Of a stretch of DNA of 41,105 bases, positions 39,858 through 41,105 are shown in pieces. A program made the translations under genes and the position numbers. Under the pieces are notes generated by a model. The model did no database searches and had not been told where the DNA came from. It saw only the letters and a list, made by a program, of their open reading frames with translations. The DNA comes from Tropicibacter naphthalenivorans (GTDB taxonomy: Bacteria; Pseudomonadota; Alphaproteobacteria; Rhodobacterales; Rhodobacteraceae), in assembly GCF_900176475.1 (NCBI RefSeq), contig NZ_FWXX01000017.1, positions 1-41,105 of the forward strand, read 5' to 3'. Position 1 is the first letter of the stretch. Each line of letters begins with the position of its first letter.

Positions 39858-40547
39858 TTATGCGGTGGCGGTCTTGACGATCGCGGCCAGATCGGCGGCG
39901 ATGCTGTCGATTGCGCCCATGGCGTCGATGCGGCTCAGCGCACCGGCCTTGGCGTAGTAGTCGATCAAGGGGGCGGTCTGGGCGTGGTACGCTTCCAGAC
40001 GGCTGGCGACCGTTTCGGCATTGTCGTCGGCACGGCGTTTGAAATCAGTGCCTTGGCACTTGTCACAGGTGCCCGCCGTCGCCGGTTGCTTGAACGTGTC
40101 GTGATAGCCCTCGCCGCAGCCCGCGCAGGTGTAGCGCCCGCTGATGCGGGTCACCATGGCGGCGTCGTCGACGTCGAGGCTGATGGCCGCGTCGATCTTC
40201 TGCCCGGATTCCTCCAGCAGTTTGTCGAGCGCCTGCGCCTGCACGGTGGTGCGCGGAAAGCCATCAAGGATCACGCCGCGCTGGCAGTCGCTTTGCGCCA
40301 GACGATCGCGCAGGATGTCGATGACGATCTGGTCACTGACCAGCTCGCCCGCTTCCATCACGGCCTTGGCGGCTTTGCCCGCCTCGGTGCCTTGGGCCAC
40401 GGCTTCGCGCAGCAGGTCCCCGGTGGAGAGCTGCACGAGGCCGAATTTCTCTTCGAGCATCCGGGCTTGGGTGCCTTTGCCGGCCCCGGGAGGGCCGAGC
40501 AGGATCAGAACCGGGGCGATCACGGTTGTAGCGCCATCCATCATCAT
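39858..40547 (-). CDS. adk: adenylate kinase (zinc-type LID)
   Basis: This is a 229-residue adenylate kinase, which converts AMP and ATP to two ADP. The P-loop is GPPGAGKGT (18-26), the AMP-site segment STGDLLREAV, and DGFPRT is at about 95-100. The LID domain has four cysteines, Cys141, 144, 161 and 164, in the spacing of structural zinc. The start could be any of three successive ATG codons from 40547. It begins directly after the acetyl-CoA synthetase stop (TGAATG), so the two are co-translated. Acetyl-CoA synthetase makes AMP, which this enzyme would recycle. In related bacteria another adk usually lies in the ribosomal protein cluster, so this may be a second, dedicated copy. Confidence 0.94.
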   Translation of the reverse strand: MMMDGATTVIAPVLILLGPPGAGKGTQARMLEEKFGLVQLSTGDLLREAVAQGTEAGKAAKAVMEAGELVSDQIVIDILRDRLAQSDCQRGVILDGFPRTTVQAQALDKLLEESGQKIDAAISLDVDDAAMVTRISGRYTCAGCGEGYHDTFKQPATAGTCDKCQGTDFKRRADDNAETVASRLEAYHAQTAPLIDYYAKAGALSRIDAMGAIDSIAADLAAIVKTATA

Positions 40548-41105
40548 TCAGGCCCCCTTGTTCGCACGATTCTCGATGAGATCGTCGACGACGGAAGGGT
40601 CGGCGAGGGTGGAGGTGTCGCCCAAAGCGCCGTAGTCGTTCTCGGCGATCTTGCGCAGGATGCGGCGCATGATCTTGCCCGAGCGGGTTTTCGGCAGGCC
40701 CGGTGCCCATTGGATCAGGTCCGGCGAGGCAATCGGGCCGATCTCGGTGCGGACCCAGGTGCGCAGCTCCTTGCGCAGGTCCTCGGTCGGCTCGACGCCG
40801 TTCATCAGGGTCACGTAGCAATAGATGCCCTGGCCCTTGATCTCGTGCGGGTAGCCCACAACCGCGGCCTCGGCGACCTTTTCATGGGCCACAAGCGCCG
40901 ATTCGACTTCGGCGGTCCCCATGCGGTGACCGGACACGTTGATCACGTCATCGACGCGGCCGGTGATCCAGTAATCGCCATCGGCGTCGCGGCGGCAGCC
41001 GTCACCCGAGAAGTAATAGCCTTTGTAATCCGAGAAGTACGTCTTTTCAAAACGCTCGTGGTCGCCCCAGACGGTGCGCATCTGGCCCGGCCAGCTGTCT
41101 TTCAG
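40548..41105 (-). CDS. acsA: acetyl-CoA synthetase, C-terminal part (open at window edge)
   Basis: The last 185 residues of an AMP-forming acetyl-CoA synthetase are visible. They include [20 protein letters not shown], the hinge [19 protein letters not shown], and [14 protein letters not shown]. The C-terminal [16 protein letters not shown] carries the catalytic lysine that is also the usual acetylation site. The N-terminal adenylation domain lies beyond the window. Its stop abuts the adk start. With the DUF4212 symporter downstream it forms an acetate uptake and activation locus. Confidence 0.93.
   Translation of the reverse strand: MKDSWPGQMRTVWGDHERFEKTYFSDYKGYYFSGDGCRRDADGDYWITGRVDDVINVSGHRMGTAEVESALVAHEKVAEAAVVGYPHEIKGQGIYCYVTLMNGVEPTEDLRKELRTWVRTEIGPIASPDLIQWAPGLPKTRSGKIMRRILRKIAENDYGALGDTSTLADPSVVDDLIENRANKGA

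Overview
The window looks like a chromosomal segment of an alphaproteobacterium, most likely a marine Rhodobacteraceae (Roseobacter-type) bacterium. I infer this from the high GC content, the dense and often translationally coupled genes, the TRAP and TTT transporters, the DUF4212 two-subunit symporter locus and the GC-rich intergenic repeats. No RNA gene, insertion sequence, prophage or CRISPR array was seen. Assignments rest on motif reading and family knowledge, not on database searches.

Layout. (1) 1-3638 is a decaying catabolic locus: an M20 peptidase fragment fused out of frame to a thiolase that has lost its N-terminus, an intact M20 amidohydrolase, and an alanine racemase with one stop and one frameshift. 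(2) 3798-5238 holds an Asp-nucleophile alpha/beta hydrolase and a cysteine-rich protein. (3) 5260-11617 is a tricarboxylate-type uptake system. A leftward operon encodes a TctD/TctE-like two-component system plus an extra periplasmic binding protein. It is divergent from tctC-tctB-tctA, which has a terminator-like hairpin between tctC and tctB. (4) 11805-13786 is a NUDIX hydrolase coupled to a PiT phosphate transporter. (5) 13914-15089 is a LysR-type regulator with two tandem DNA-binding domains.

(6) 15480-33142 is the centrepiece, an aerobic benzoyl-CoA (box) pathway. It contains a TRAP transporter (dctPQM), an SDR dehydrogenase, a feruloyl-CoA-synthase-like ligase, benzoate-CoA ligase with a hydrolase and a DUF309 protein, boxC, boxB, a 55-aa four-cysteine mini-protein, boxA, a thioesterase, boxR, and a bifunctional enoyl-CoA hydratase/3-hydroxyacyl-CoA dehydrogenase. 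In this scheme the ligase makes benzoyl-CoA, BoxAB epoxidises it, BoxC opens the ring, and the bifunctional enzyme begins beta-oxidation of the C6 product. No boxD aldehyde dehydrogenase is present in the window. A recurrent motif of the form TGCA-N6-TGCA (best copy CGCACTATAGTGCA) lies in the promoter regions of the TRAP operon, the ligase operon, boxC and boxR, usually over the -10 element. This defines a candidate BoxR regulon. An internally deleted remnant of a second dctP sits between the TRAP promoter and the real dctP.

(7) 33161-41105 is an acetate/monocarboxylate locus on the minus strand. It has the acetyl-CoA synthetase C-terminus, an adenylate kinase directly abutting it, DUF4212 plus a large sodium:solute symporter, a DHFR-like reductase, a cNMP/CBS/DUF294 nucleotidyltransferase-like protein, a small membrane protein and a membrane-anchored DnaQ-type exonuclease. 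The last members resemble a signalling module that accompanies this symporter family, but its biochemical role is unknown to me.
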